This document shows, piece by piece, positions 25,221-37,024 of a stretch of DNA of 64,000 nt. The notes under the pieces are model-generated. The model was not told where the DNA came from, did no database searches, and saw only the letters and a list, made by a program, of their open reading frames with translations. The stretch's first letter is position 1, and every line of letters begins with the position of its first letter. The stretch is from assembly GCF_000747155.1 (NCBI RefSeq), contig NZ_AVCK01000015.1, positions 1-64,000 on the forward strand, read 5' to 3'. The stretch is from Arenimonas metalli CF5-1. GTDB taxonomy: Bacteria; Pseudomonadota; Gammaproteobacteria; Xanthomonadales; Xanthomonadaceae. Position numbers and translations under genes: made by a program.

Positions 25221-25694
25221 TCACGCTTCCGCGGTTTCGGGCCCGGCGCCGCGCCGCTTGCGGCGCACGTAGACCTGCTTACGGACCTCGGCCACGACAT
25301 CGCCCGCCTCGTCCCGGACGTCCATCGCGAACCAGCGCAGCACCTTCTCGCCGCCGGCCGCCGCGGTCCGGATCTCGTCCAGCGTCGCCTCGTCCAGGTC
25401 GAACTCGACCGCCACCGTGCCGCGGCCGGGTTTGACGAACCGGATGTCGGCGGCCTGGTCCCAGACCAGGTAATCGCTGCCCAGGCGCTTGAGGACCATG
25501 ATCATCCAGAACGGATCGGTCATCGCGAACAGGCTGCCGCCGAAATGGGTGCCGACGTAATTGCGGTTGTACCATCGCTGCCGAAGCTCGACCCGGACGT
25601 GGCGGAAGTCTTCGCTGAAGCGGGTGATGTGGATGCCGGAGAACAGGAACGGCGGCCAGAAGTTCATGTAACGGCGCAGGCTGGCGGCTTTCAT
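25221..25694 (-). CDS. DUF4442 hotdog-fold protein (possible thioesterase)
   Basis: 157-residue protein of the DUF4442 family, which has the hotdog thioesterase fold. Typical stretches are MNFWPPFLFSGIHI at 10-23, RQRWYNRNYVGTHFGGSLFA around 38-57 and DPFWMIMVLKRLG; VGTHFGGSLFAM is the helix that in thioesterases holds the active site. The C-terminus is basic (YVRRKRRG). The start ATG shares one base with the stop of the thioredoxin gene, so translation is coupled. Substrate, probably an acyl-CoA or acyl carrier protein, is unknown. Confidence 0.8.
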   Translation of the reverse strand: MKAASLRRYMNFWPPFLFSGIHITRFSEDFRHVRVELRQRWYNRNYVGTHFGGSLFAMTDPFWMIMVLKRLGSDYLVWDQAADIRFVKPGRGTVAVEFDLDEATLDEIRTAAAGGEKVLRWFAMDVRDEAGDVVAEVRKQVYVRRKRRGAGPETAEA

Positions 25695-26557
25695 CAGAAC
25701 AGCACCGAGGCCATCCTGCGCCGGTAGGCGCCGACCAGGTCCTCGTCCTCGACCACGCGGAAGGCATCGATCAGCGCCTTGCGCGGCAGGCCGTCCTCGA
25801 AGCCGCGGTCGCGGCGCAGCATCTCCAGGAACTGGTCCATCGCCGCGGCGGCGTCGCCGGCGACGATCAGGCGCACGCCCAGCAGGTGCCGCGCGCGCAG
25901 GTCGGCCGGGTTGGCGGCGATGGCGGCCTCGAGCACCGGCGCCGGCGGCGCATCCTTGAGCAGGGCGGCGAAGCCGAGCCGGGCGCGGCCGCGCAGCGCG
26001 CGGTCGTCCTGGGCGAGGTTGGCGGGCAGGGCGTCGAGCAGCTGTTCGGCCTCGGCGACCGCGCCGGTGTTGAGCAGGGCCAGCGCGAGGTCCAGCCGGT
26101 GCTCGTCCTTGTCCGGCTCGGCCAGCGTGAGCGCGCGCAGGCGGACCACTTCCTCGTGCGGGTCGGCCGGTGCGGTGGCCTCCGGCTCGGGGACTTCGGC
26201 CGGGGCCTTGGCCTCGACGCCGTGGTGTTTCAGGAACTCGCGAAGCTGGCCCTCGGGCAGGGCGCCCGGGAATCCGTCGACGATCTGGCCATCCTTGAGC
26301 AGCATCACGGTCGGTACGGATTTGATCTGGAAGTAGCCGGCGAGCTGCTGTTCCCTGTCCACGTCGACCTTGGCCAGCAGGAAGCCGCCGTTGAACTCCG
26401 CGGCCAGCTTTTCCAGCACCGGGCCCAGCGTCTTGCACGGGCCGCACCAGGTCGCCCAGAAGTCCACCAGCACCGGCACTTCCTTGGATCGGAGCAGGAC
26501 CTCCTGCTCGAACTGGGCAAGGCTGGCGTCGAAGACGTGGGGGTTGTCGGCGGTCAT
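25694..26557 (-). CDS. CnoX/YbbN-type thioredoxin with TPR-like tail
   Basis: 287-residue protein with an N-terminal thioredoxin domain (about 1-110) and a C-terminal helical TPR-like half (about 130-287), the layout of the chaperedoxin CnoX (YbbN). The active site VDFWATWCGPCKTL has both cysteines, unlike E. coli CnoX, which lacks the first one, so this form may be redox-active. QIKSVPTVMLLKDGQ holds the cis-Pro. The tail is rich in ALLNTG and AEAEQLLDALP repeats. It probably protects proteins from oxidative aggregation and passes them to chaperonins. It is first in a two-gene unit with DUF4442. Confidence 0.88.
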   Translation of the reverse strand: MTADNPHVFDASLAQFEQEVLLRSKEVPVLVDFWATWCGPCKTLGPVLEKLAAEFNGGFLLAKVDVDREQQLAGYFQIKSVPTVMLLKDGQIVDGFPGALPEGQLREFLKHHGVEAKAPAEVPEPEATAPADPHEEVVRLRALTLAEPDKDEHRLDLALALLNTGAVAEAEQLLDALPANLAQDDRALRGRARLGFAALLKDAPPAPVLEAAIAANPADLRARHLLGVRLIVAGDAAAAMDQFLEMLRRDRGFEDGLPRKALIDAFRVVEDEDLVGAYRRRMASVLF

Positions 26558-26619
26558 GGCGGATCCGGTAGCGGCGGGAATGGCGCCGAGATGGTGCCAG
26601 CCCGGCGGGGACACAAGCG

Positions 26620-26673
26620 AATGTACGCTGTACTTGACATTGCTCGCTGCGAATGTAAATTACAGCGTACATT
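26620..26673 (+). promoter_or_regulatory. Promoter bracketed by 13-bp inverted repeats (probable XRE operator)
   Basis: A TTGACA (-35, 26634-26639) and a TAAATT (-10, 26656-26661) with 16-base spacing lie 30-60 bases before the membrane-protein gene. They are flanked by perfect inverted repeats, AATGTACGCTGTA (26620-26632) and its exact reverse complement (26661-26673). Additional half-sites (GAATGTA and TACATTTAGTAC) lie between and beyond. Because the second gene of the operon encodes an XRE-type repressor, autoregulation through these sites is the natural inference. Confidence 0.7.
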
Positions 26674-26692
26674 TAGTACGCCGGAGCAGACG

Positions 26693-27319
26693 ATGCAGTT
26701 CAACAGGGGGTGGGTGGTCGGCTGGCTGTTGCTCGCGGGGACGGGGGTGTGGCTGCAGCTGGGCGGGCCAGCGCGGGTCTTGGGCGCGGATGCCGGCAGC
26801 CTCGGGTTCGCGCTGGTGGCGCTGGCCGCGATCGCCGCCCTCGTCGCCCTGCGCACCTTGCCCGCCAGCAAGCTCGACGAGGCAATCTCGCCCGCCGAGG
26901 GCCGGGCCTGGGGCAACCTGCTGGTCAGCACGGTGATCCTGGCCTGCGTGGTGGTGGAATCGGGCGAGCTGCTGGGCGTGCTGCGCGCGGGCGAACTCGA
27001 GCGCATCGTGGGGCGCAGCTACCTGCTGGTGATCGCCATCGGCGGCATCGGCTGGGCCATCGACCGGCGCTGGAAGCAGCGGATCCAGTCGGACGAGCGC
27101 GATCGCGACATCCAGGCCCGCGCGGTCGCCTGGGGGCGCTCAGCGCTGGCGCTGCTGGTGTTCACGGTGTTGGCGATGCTCGCGGGCTCACCCGCCGAGC
27201 ACCTGGCTTGGGCGTCGCACGAAGCCATCGCGCACCTGCTCCTGTACGCGATCCTGCTGGGCTTCATCACCGAGTTTGGCTACAGCGTCGTCCGCTACGC
27301 CCTGGACCGGCGCGCGTGA
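26693..27319 (+). CDS. Multi-spanning membrane protein of a membrane protein/XRE pair
   Basis: 208-residue membrane protein, not assigned to a named function. Segments near 8-24, 33-52, 75-97, 110-125, 155-170 and 180-200 are hydrophobic; a charged cytoplasmic loop (RRWKQRIQSDERDRDIQARA, ~130-149) lies between two of them. QSDERDRDIQ resembles the motif of DUF2178-type proteins that accompany small XRE regulators. The ATG is preceded by GGAG at seven bases. Its stop overlaps the regulator's GTG by four bases. It may be a stress- or growth-phase-controlled membrane protein. Confidence 0.75.
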   Translation: MQFNRGWVVGWLLLAGTGVWLQLGGPARVLGADAGSLGFALVALAAIAALVALRTLPASKLDEAISPAEGRAWGNLLVSTVILACVVVESGELLGVLRAGELERIVGRSYLLVIAIGGIGWAIDRRWKQRIQSDERDRDIQARAVAWGRSALALLVFTVLAMLAGSPAEHLAWASHEAIAHLLLYAILLGFITEFGYSVVRYALDRRA

Positions 27320-27528
27320 CCGGAACCGCGCTGGTCAACCACATCCGGCGGCTGCGCTTCGAGCACGGCGAGCTGACGCAGGAAGCGCTGGCGCGCGGCG
27401 CCGGGGTCACGCGCCAGACGATCATCGCGCTCGAAGCCGGCAGGTACGCGCCGTCGCTGGAGCTGGCGTTCCGGATCGCGCGCGTGTTCGGCGTGGGCGT
27501 GCAGGACGTGTTCGAGTGGCGGGATTGA
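27316..27528 (+). CDS. Small XRE-family transcriptional regulator
   Basis: 70-residue helix-turn-helix protein, close to the minimum size of a Cro/XRE domain. The HTH is LTQEALARGAGVTRQTIIAL (about 20-39), followed by EAGRYAPSLELAFRIARVF, the usual third and fourth helices; the end VQDVFEW is typical of YozG-like regulators. It starts at GTG within a GTGA junction with the membrane-protein stop, so both are made together. It is the best candidate to bind the 13-bp inverted repeat in front of the operon. Confidence 0.88.
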   Translation: MTGTALVNHIRRLRFEHGELTQEALARGAGVTRQTIIALEAGRYAPSLELAFRIARVFGVGVQDVFEWRD

Positions 27529-27543
27529 GCCCGCCACGCGGCC

Positions 27544-28833
<1,290 letters not shown>

Positions 28834-28870
28834 CGGATTCCCCTTGGAATGGACGCCCGATGGTACCCGG

Positions 28871-31634
<2,764 letters not shown>

Positions 31635-31639
31635 AGCTG

Positions 31640-32131
31640 ATGCAGCGTCTACTGGTCCTGGTCTGCCTGCTCGCGGTCGCCACCGCCTGCGGTTTCCGCC
31701 CGCGCGCCTCGCTCGCGCTCGCCGACGAGCTCGGCCCGGTGAAGGTGTCCACCAGCGATCCCTACAGCCCGCTGGGCCAGGGGCTGTCGGTGGCGCTCAC
31801 CCGCGCCGGCGCCGCGCCCGCCGTCGAAGGCCAGCCGTCCGCGCAGCTGCGCGTGCTGTCCGAGTCGCTCGGCACCCGCCCGCTGGCGCTCGACCGCCTG
31901 GCCCAGGTGCGCGAGTACGAAACCACCTATCGCGTCCGCTTCGACCTGGTCGGCGCCGACGGCGCCGTGCGGGTGCCGGCCCAGGACGTCGAGCTGTCGC
32001 GCGAATACACCTACGACAGCGTCGCCTCCGCCGGCAGTCCGGCCGAGCAGGCCCTGATCCAGGACGAGCTGCGCCGCGAGATGCAGGCCGCGATCCTGCG
32101 GCGCCTGGACGCGGTGCTGCGCGCCGACTGA
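31640..32131 (+). CDS. lptE: LPS-assembly lipoprotein LptE
   Basis: 163-residue outer-membrane lipoprotein. The lipobox AVATAC puts the lipidated Cys at 17, followed by GFRPRASLALADELGPV. The remainder has the expected LptE pattern of short strands and a C-terminal helix (DELRREMQAAILRRLDAVL). It plugs LptD during LPS delivery. The ATG is used; an in-frame GTG nine bases earlier overlaps the leuS stop (GTGA) and is an alternative start. The assignment rests on its usual position between leuS and holA as well as on the lipobox and size. Confidence 0.88.
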   Translation: MQRLLVLVCLLAVATACGFRPRASLALADELGPVKVSTSDPYSPLGQGLSVALTRAGAAPAVEGQPSAQLRVLSESLGTRPLALDRLAQVREYETTYRVRFDLVGADGAVRVPAQDVELSREYTYDSVASAGSPAEQALIQDELRREMQAAILRRLDAVLRAD

Positions 32132-33174
32132 TGGAGCTGCGCGCCGACCGCCTGGAGCGCCAGCTCGCCGGCGAGCCGCTGCGCCCGGTTTACCTGGTGG
32201 CCGGCGGCGAACCGCTGCTGGTGCAGGAGGCCGCCGACGCCATCCGCGCCCGCGCCCGCGAGGAGGGCTACACCGAGCGCGAGGTCTACGACGCCGAGGG
32301 CAGCTTCGACTGGAACACGCTCAGCCGCGGCATGGCCTCGCTGAGTCTGTTCGCCAGCCGCCGCGTGTTCGACCTGCGCCTGCCCACCGGCAAGCCGGGC
32401 AAGGACGGCAGCGAGGCGATCCGCGAGTACTGCGAAAACCCGCCGCCCGACACCGTGCTGCTGATCACCGCGCAGGACTGGAGCAAGGCCCACGCCGGCA
32501 AGTGGAGCGAGGCGATCGCGAAGGCGGGCCATTTCCTGCCGATCTATCCGCTGAAGACGCACGAACTGGGCGACTGGCTGCAGCGCCGCCTGCGCGGCCG
32601 CGGCCTGGTGGCCACGCCCGACGCCGTGCAGCGGCTGGCCGACCGGGTCGAGGGCAACCTGCTGGCGGCCGCGCAGGAGGTGGACAAGCTGGCGCTGCTG
32701 GTCGGCACCGGCCGCGGCGCCGCGGCGCAGGCGATCGACGAGGCGCAGATGGAGCAGCTGGTCGCGGACTCCTCGCGTTTCGACGTGTTCAAGCTGGTGG
32801 ATGCCGCGCTGGCCGGCGATGCCGCGCGCGCGGTGCGCATGCTGGCCGCGCTGCGCGCCGAGGGTGACCAGGTGGCGGGCCTGATGCCGATGGTCGCGAA
32901 GGAGGTGCTGGCGCTGTGCGCGCTCGCCCGCGCGGCGGAGTCCGGCAACGTGATGTCGGCGATGCGCGACGCGCGGGTCTGGGACAGCAAGCAGGCGATG
33001 TACCGGCGCGCGATCGAGCGGCATCCGCCCTCGCGCTGGGAGGCTTTCGTGGCCGAGTGCGGCGCCATCGACCGCGCCGCCAAGGGCCGCGGCGGCGGCG
33101 ATCCCTGGCTGCGCCTGGAGCGGCTGCTGGCGGCGATCGCCGACGCGCGCGCGCGCGGCCTGCTGGCGTCGTGA
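32131..33174 (+). CDS. holA: DNA polymerase III delta subunit
   Basis: 347-residue clamp-loader subunit that opens the beta clamp. The N-terminal ATPase-like domain begins VYLVAGGEPLLVQEAADAIR, and DWNTLSRGMASLSLFASRRV (about 60-79) is the typical delta motif that contacts the clamp; PLKTHELGDWLQRRL follows near 146. The length fits the 340-residue norm. The start ATG shares one base with the lptE stop (TGATG), so the genes are translationally coupled. Confidence 0.94.
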   Translation: MELRADRLERQLAGEPLRPVYLVAGGEPLLVQEAADAIRARAREEGYTEREVYDAEGSFDWNTLSRGMASLSLFASRRVFDLRLPTGKPGKDGSEAIREYCENPPPDTVLLITAQDWSKAHAGKWSEAIAKAGHFLPIYPLKTHELGDWLQRRLRGRGLVATPDAVQRLADRVEGNLLAAAQEVDKLALLVGTGRGAAAQAIDEAQMEQLVADSSRFDVFKLVDAALAGDAARAVRMLAALRAEGDQVAGLMPMVAKEVLALCALARAAESGNVMSAMRDARVWDSKQAMYRRAIERHPPSRWEAFVAECGAIDRAAKGRGGGDPWLRLERLLAAIADARARGLLAS

Positions 33175-33830
33175 CGCTGGCGCTCTACTACGGCGGCACC
33201 TTCGACCCGGTCCATGCCGGCCACCTGGCTGTGGCGCGGGCGGTGCGCGAGGCCTTCGGCACCGCCCCGGCCTTCGTGCCCGCCGCCGATCCGCCGCATC
33301 GCCCCGCGCCCGGCGCCAGCGCCGCCCAGCGCACCCGGATGCTGGAGCTGGCCCTGGCCGGCGAGCCCGGGTTCCGCATCGACACCCGTGAACTGCGGCG
33401 CGAGGGGCCGTCCTGGACGGTGCGCACGCTGCGCGACCTGCGCGCCGAGGCCGGGCCCACCGCGGCCGTGGCCTGGGTGCTGGGCGCCGACGCCTTCCGC
33501 GGGCTGCCGACCTGGCATGAGTGGGAGGCGCTGCTGGGGCTGGCCCATTTCGTCGTCGCGGTGCGCCCCGGGCACGCGCTCGACCCGCTGCCGCCGGCGC
33601 TGTCCGCGGCCTGCGCCGGCCGCTGGCGCGAGGCTCCCGCCGACCTGGCGGCCGCGCCGGCCGGCCGGCTGTTCAGGCTGGACATGGCCCTGCACCCGGC
33701 CTCGGCCACGGAAGTGCGTCGCGGCCTCGCCGGGGCCGGCGGCCGCGCGGGCTGGCTGGACCCGGCAGTGGCGGCCTACATCGCCCGGGAAGGGCTCTAC
33801 CGGGGCGGCCCGGGCCCGGCGGGCGTATAA
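33171..33830 (+). CDS. nadD: Nicotinate-nucleotide adenylyltransferase
   Basis: 219-residue enzyme that joins NaMN and ATP to deamido-NAD. The nucleotidyltransferase motif [18 protein letters not shown] (about 9-26) contains the HxGH box and ATP loop; [19 protein letters not shown] (about 103-121) is the NadD signature, and [14 protein letters not shown] (about 180) resembles the ISST-type C-terminal box. The start is GTG overlapping the holA stop by four bases. Next in the operon are rsfS and rlmH, the usual neighbours. Confidence 0.95.
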   Translation: MTLALYYGGTFDPVHAGHLAVARAVREAFGTAPAFVPAADPPHRPAPGASAAQRTRMLELALAGEPGFRIDTRELRREGPSWTVRTLRDLRAEAGPTAAVAWVLGADAFRGLPTWHEWEALLGLAHFVVAVRPGHALDPLPPALSAACAGRWREAPADLAAAPAGRLFRLDMALHPASATEVRRGLAGAGGRAGWLDPAVAAYIAREGLYRGGPGPAGV

Positions 33831-33861
33831 TGCGGCCCGTCTTTCCGATTCGAGCGCCACG

Positions 33862-34263
33862 TTGACCACCCAAGCCCACGTCATCAAGACCCAGATGCCC
33901 GACCCGGCCCCGTCGCCGGAAGCCATCCTCAAGCAGGTGCACCTGGCGCTGGAGGAAATGAAGGCCAAGGATGCCGTCGAGATCGACGTGCGCGGCAAGA
34001 CCAGCATCGCCGACTACCTCGTCGTGGTCTCGGGCACCTCGACCCGCCACGTGAAGTCGGTGGCCGACGAAGTGGTCAAGTTCGCCAAGAAGTGCGGCGT
34101 GATGCCGCTGGGCGTGGAAGGCGAGCGCGAGGCGGAGTGGGTGCTGGTCGACCTGGGCGACGTCATCGTCCACGTCATGCTGCCCCGCGTCCGCGAGTTC
34201 TACGCCCTCGAGCGCCTCTGGACCGTCGGCGACCAGCCGCCCGAAGACTCCGCGACGGTCTAG
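33862..34263 (+). CDS. rsfS: Ribosomal silencing factor
   Basis: 133-residue RsfS that binds uL14 and blocks subunit joining when nutrients are short. The core motif [20 protein letters not shown], then [20 protein letters not shown] and [20 protein letters not shown], is unmistakable. The start is TTG: it yields [17 protein letters not shown], which resembles the N-terminus I remember for Xanthomonas RsfS. The alternative is an internal ATG giving 122 residues. No strong ribosome site precedes either. A large inverted repeat follows this gene. Confidence 0.92.
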   Translation: MTTQAHVIKTQMPDPAPSPEAILKQVHLALEEMKAKDAVEIDVRGKTSIADYLVVVSGTSTRHVKSVADEVVKFAKKCGVMPLGVEGEREAEWVLVDLGDVIVHVMLPRVREFYALERLWTVGDQPPEDSATV

Positions 34264-34291
34264 TCCTCGCGCTGGCAGGCGCTTCGTATCT

Positions 34292-34387
34292 AACGCGGAT
34301 CAAAGCGGATGCACGCGGATAAGAGCGGATGAATTCCTTGTTCAGTCAATCCGCTTTTATCCGCGTGCATCCGCCTTTATCCGCGTT
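34292..34387. repeat. Inverted repeat of GCGGAT units between rsfS and rlmH (copy A)
   Basis: Left arm 34292-34332 and right arm 34346-34387 are reverse complements apart from about three mismatches and one indel, with a 13-base loop. Each arm is itself two tandem units of ~20 bases, ACGCGGATNAAAGCGGATGC. Nearly the same element recurs between tldD and darP: the left arm here matches the right arm there in 40 of 41 positions. It can form a long hairpin and is probably a dispersed repeat. Confidence 0.85.
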
Positions 34388-34411
34388 CATTCCCCTGGCG
34401 CCCCATCACCG

Positions 34412-34882
34412 ATGAAGGCCCGGCTGATCGCGGTGGGGGAGCGGGCGCCGGAGTGGGTGGCCGCGGGGTTTGGTGAGTACCAGAAGCGCTTGTCGCACTG
34501 GTTGCCGCTGGAGCTGGTGGAGGTGGCGCCGGGGATGCGCGGCAAGGGCCGCGATGCCGCGCGGGCCATGGCCGAGGAGGGTGAGCGCGTGCTGGCGGCG
34601 GTGCCGCGCGGCGCGCATGTCGTCACCCTCGATGGCCGCGGCAAGCCGTATTCCTCCGAGCAGCTGGGGCAGCGCCTGGAACACTGGCGCCAGCAGGGCC
34701 GCGACCTGGCCTTCCTGGTCGGCGGGCCCGAGGGGCATTCGCCCGAAGTGATCGCCGCGGCCGGCGAAAGCTGGTCGCTCGGGCCGCTGACGCTGCCGCA
34801 CATGCTGGTGCGGCTGGTGCTGGCCGAACAGCTCTACCGCGCCGCCAGCCTGCTCGCCAACCACCCCTACCACCGCGCCTGA
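34412..34882 (+). CDS. rlmH: 23S rRNA (pseudouridine1915-N3)-methyltransferase
   Basis: 156-residue SPOUT methyltransferase, exact family length. It starts MKARLIAVGERAPEWV and has the SAM-binding trefoil knot region AFLVGGPEGHSPEV (about 105-118, with the GGPEGH box) and SLGPLTLPHMLVRLVLAEQL (about 126-145), both diagnostic; the C-terminus YRAASLLANHPYHRA is conserved too. It acts on 70S ribosomes. Although rsfS normally precedes rlmH directly, here the copy-A inverted repeat separates them. Confidence 0.96.
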   Translation: MKARLIAVGERAPEWVAAGFGEYQKRLSHWLPLELVEVAPGMRGKGRDAARAMAEEGERVLAAVPRGAHVVTLDGRGKPYSSEQLGQRLEHWRQQGRDLAFLVGGPEGHSPEVIAAAGESWSLGPLTLPHMLVRLVLAEQLYRAASLLANHPYHRA

Positions 34883-34955
34883 CGCGACCGGCTGCCCGCT
34901 GAAGCCTCCCGCCGGGGAACTGCCCGCGGACGGTGCCAGCGGCTATGCTTGGGCG

Positions 34956-35525
34956 ATGCTCTATCTCGCCTCGCAATCCCCGCGCCGCCGCGACCTCCTG
35001 GCCCAGTTGGGCCTCGCGTTCGGCCTGCTCGACGTGGACGTTCCCGAACAGCGCCTGCCCGGCGAACCGCCCGATGACTACGTCCGCCGCGTCGCCCGCG
35101 AAAAGGCCGGCGCCGGCCTGCTGGCGGTGGTCGCGAACAAGGACGCGGTGGTGCTCGGCGCCGACACCGAAGTGGTGCTGGGCGACCAGGTGTTCGGCAA
35201 GCCGGCCGACGCCGACGACGCCGCGCGCATGCTGCGCATGCTCTCGGGCCGCACCCACCGCGTGGTGTCCAGCGTCTGGCTGGTGAGCGCCGGCCGCGAG
35301 GCGAACGCCACCTGCGTCTCCGAGGTCCGCGTCGAGCCGCTCGACGAGGCGATGATCGCCGCCTACGTGGCCACCGGCGACTGCTTCGGCAAGGCCGGTG
35401 CCTACGCCATCCAGGGCCGCTTCGGCGCCCACGTCGCCCACCTCGCCGGCAGCTACACCGGCGTGATGGGACTGCCGCTGCACGAAACCGCGCGCCTGCT
35501 GCGCGGCTTCGGGCTCCTGCACTGA
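34956..35525 (+). CDS. Maf-family nucleotide pyrophosphatase
   Basis: 189-residue Maf protein that probably removes dTTP, UTP or modified nucleotides. The N-terminal SQSPRRRDLLAQLGL is the nucleotide-binding S-x-S-P-x-R motif; LGADTEVVLGDQVFGKP (about 67-83) gives the conserved Asp, and EPLDEAMIAAYVATGDCFGK plus AGAYAIQGRFGAHV contain the catalytic Asp/Lys-type residues. The ATG has no ribosome site; TATGCT lies six bases before it and could be a -10, which would make the message leaderless. Confidence 0.92.
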   Translation: MLYLASQSPRRRDLLAQLGLAFGLLDVDVPEQRLPGEPPDDYVRRVAREKAGAGLLAVVANKDAVVLGADTEVVLGDQVFGKPADADDAARMLRMLSGRTHRVVSSVWLVSAGREANATCVSEVRVEPLDEAMIAAYVATGDCFGKAGAYAIQGRFGAHVAHLAGSYTGVMGLPLHETARLLRGFGLLH

Positions 35526-35538
35526 ACCGGGGAACCGC

Positions 35539-37017
35539 GTGTCCGAGGAAATCCTGATCAACGTCACCCCGCGCGAGACCCGCGTCGCGGTGGTCGAGAA
35601 CGGCATGCTGCAGGAACTGCACATCGAGCGCGCCTCGCGCCGCGGCGTGGTCGGCAACATCTACAAGGGCCGCGTGCAGCGGGTGATGCCCGGCATGCAG
35701 GCGGCCTTCGTCGAGATCGGGCTGGACCGCGCGGCGTTCCTGCACGCCTCCGATATCCTCAAGCCGGCGCTGGCCGGCGAGGGCGACGACGCGCCGCCGC
35801 CGCCCGGTCCGCCGCCGACCATCAACTCGCTGGTGCACGAAGGCCAGGAGATCGTGGTGCAGGTGGTCAAGGACCCGATCGGCAGCAAGGGCGCGCGGCT
35901 CACGACCCAGCTCTCGATCCCGTCGCGCTATCTGGTCTTCCTGCCGCACTCGCGCGTGCTGGGCGTGTCGGCCCGCATCGAGGACGAGGCGCAGCGCGCG
36001 CGGCTCAAGGCCCTGATGGCGTCGCTGGCGAACGGCTCGGGCCAGGGCTACATCGTGCGCACCAATGCCGAGGGCCAGCCCGACGAGGCGCTGGCCGAGG
36101 ACGTGGCCTACCTGCAGCGCGCCTGGGGCGTGATCCGCGCCGCCAGCGCCAGCACCCGGGTCGGCCAGCGCATCTACGAGGACCTGGCGCTGCCGCTGCG
36201 CGCGGTGCGCGACCTGATGCGCAAGGACGTGGACAAGGTGCGGGTGGATTCGCGCGAGGCCTTCGAGAAGCTCACGACCTTCGCCAACCAGTTCATGCCC
36301 GACCTGGCCGAGCGCATCGAGCACTACGCCGGCGAGCGGCCGATCTTCGACCTCTACGGCGTCGAGGACGAGATCCTGCGGGCGATGCAGAAGGAGGTGC
36401 CGCTCAAGTCCGGCGGCCACCTCATCATCGACCAGACCGAGGCGATGACCACGGTGGACGTCAACACCGGCTCCTTCCTTGGCCAGCGCAACCTCGAGGA
36501 AACGGTGTACCGCACCAACCTCGAGGCCGCGCAGGCGGTGGCGCGCCAGCTGCGGCTGCGCAACCTCGGCGGCATCATCATCATCGACTTCATCGACATG
36601 ACCGACGACGAGCACCGGCGCCAGGTGCTGCGCACGCTCGAGAAAGGCCTGCTGCACGACCATGCGCGCACCTCGGTGCACGAGTTCTCGCCGCTGGGCC
36701 TGGTGGAGATGACGCGCAAGCGCACCACCGAGAGCCTCGAGCGCCAGCTCTGCGAGCCCTGCCACGAATGCGGCGGCCGCGGCACGCTGAAGACGCCGGA
36801 AACGCTGACCTACGAGATCTTCCGCGAGATCACCCGCGCCGTGCGCCAGTTCGAGGCCTCGCAGCTGCTGGTGATCGCGTCGCCGCGGGTGGTGACCAAG
36901 ATCACCGAGGAGGAATCCGCCGCGGTGGCCGAGCTCGAGGAGTTCCTGGGCAAGTCCATCCGCTTCCAGGCCGACGAGCAGTACGCGCAGGAACAGTACG
37001 ACGTGGTCCTGCTCTGA
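35539..37017 (+). CDS. rng: Ribonuclease G
   Basis: 492-residue endoribonuclease of the RNase E/G family that trims 16S rRNA 5' ends and some mRNAs. The S1 domain begins VVGNIYKGRVQRVMPGMQAA (about 36-55) with a Pro-rich insert DDAPPPPGPPP near 86-96. The catalytic DNase-I-like region includes TTVDVNTGSFLGQRN (about 306-320) and LGGIIIIDFIDMTDDEH (about 348-364), with the two Mg-binding aspartates. The zinc-link motif CEPCHECGGRG near 406-416 is present. GTG start with a GGGGA site; 13 bases after maf, 7 before yhdP. Confidence 0.96.
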   Translation: MSEEILINVTPRETRVAVVENGMLQELHIERASRRGVVGNIYKGRVQRVMPGMQAAFVEIGLDRAAFLHASDILKPALAGEGDDAPPPPGPPPTINSLVHEGQEIVVQVVKDPIGSKGARLTTQLSIPSRYLVFLPHSRVLGVSARIEDEAQRARLKALMASLANGSGQGYIVRTNAEGQPDEALAEDVAYLQRAWGVIRAASASTRVGQRIYEDLALPLRAVRDLMRKDVDKVRVDSREAFEKLTTFANQFMPDLAERIEHYAGERPIFDLYGVEDEILRAMQKEVPLKSGGHLIIDQTEAMTTVDVNTGSFLGQRNLEETVYRTNLEAAQAVARQLRLRNLGGIIIIDFIDMTDDEHRRQVLRTLEKGLLHDHARTSVHEFSPLGLVEMTRKRTTESLERQLCEPCHECGGRGTLKTPETLTYEIFREITRAVRQFEASQLLVIASPRVVTKITEEESAAVAELEEFLGKSIRFQADEQYAQEQYDVVLL

Positions 37018-37024
37018 GCCGCGG

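Noticed and set aside
26693-27528. Toxin-antitoxin pair (membrane protein plus XRE)
   Set aside because: The partner is a 208-residue, six-helix protein, not a small toxin, and the layout fits an autoregulated membrane protein operon.
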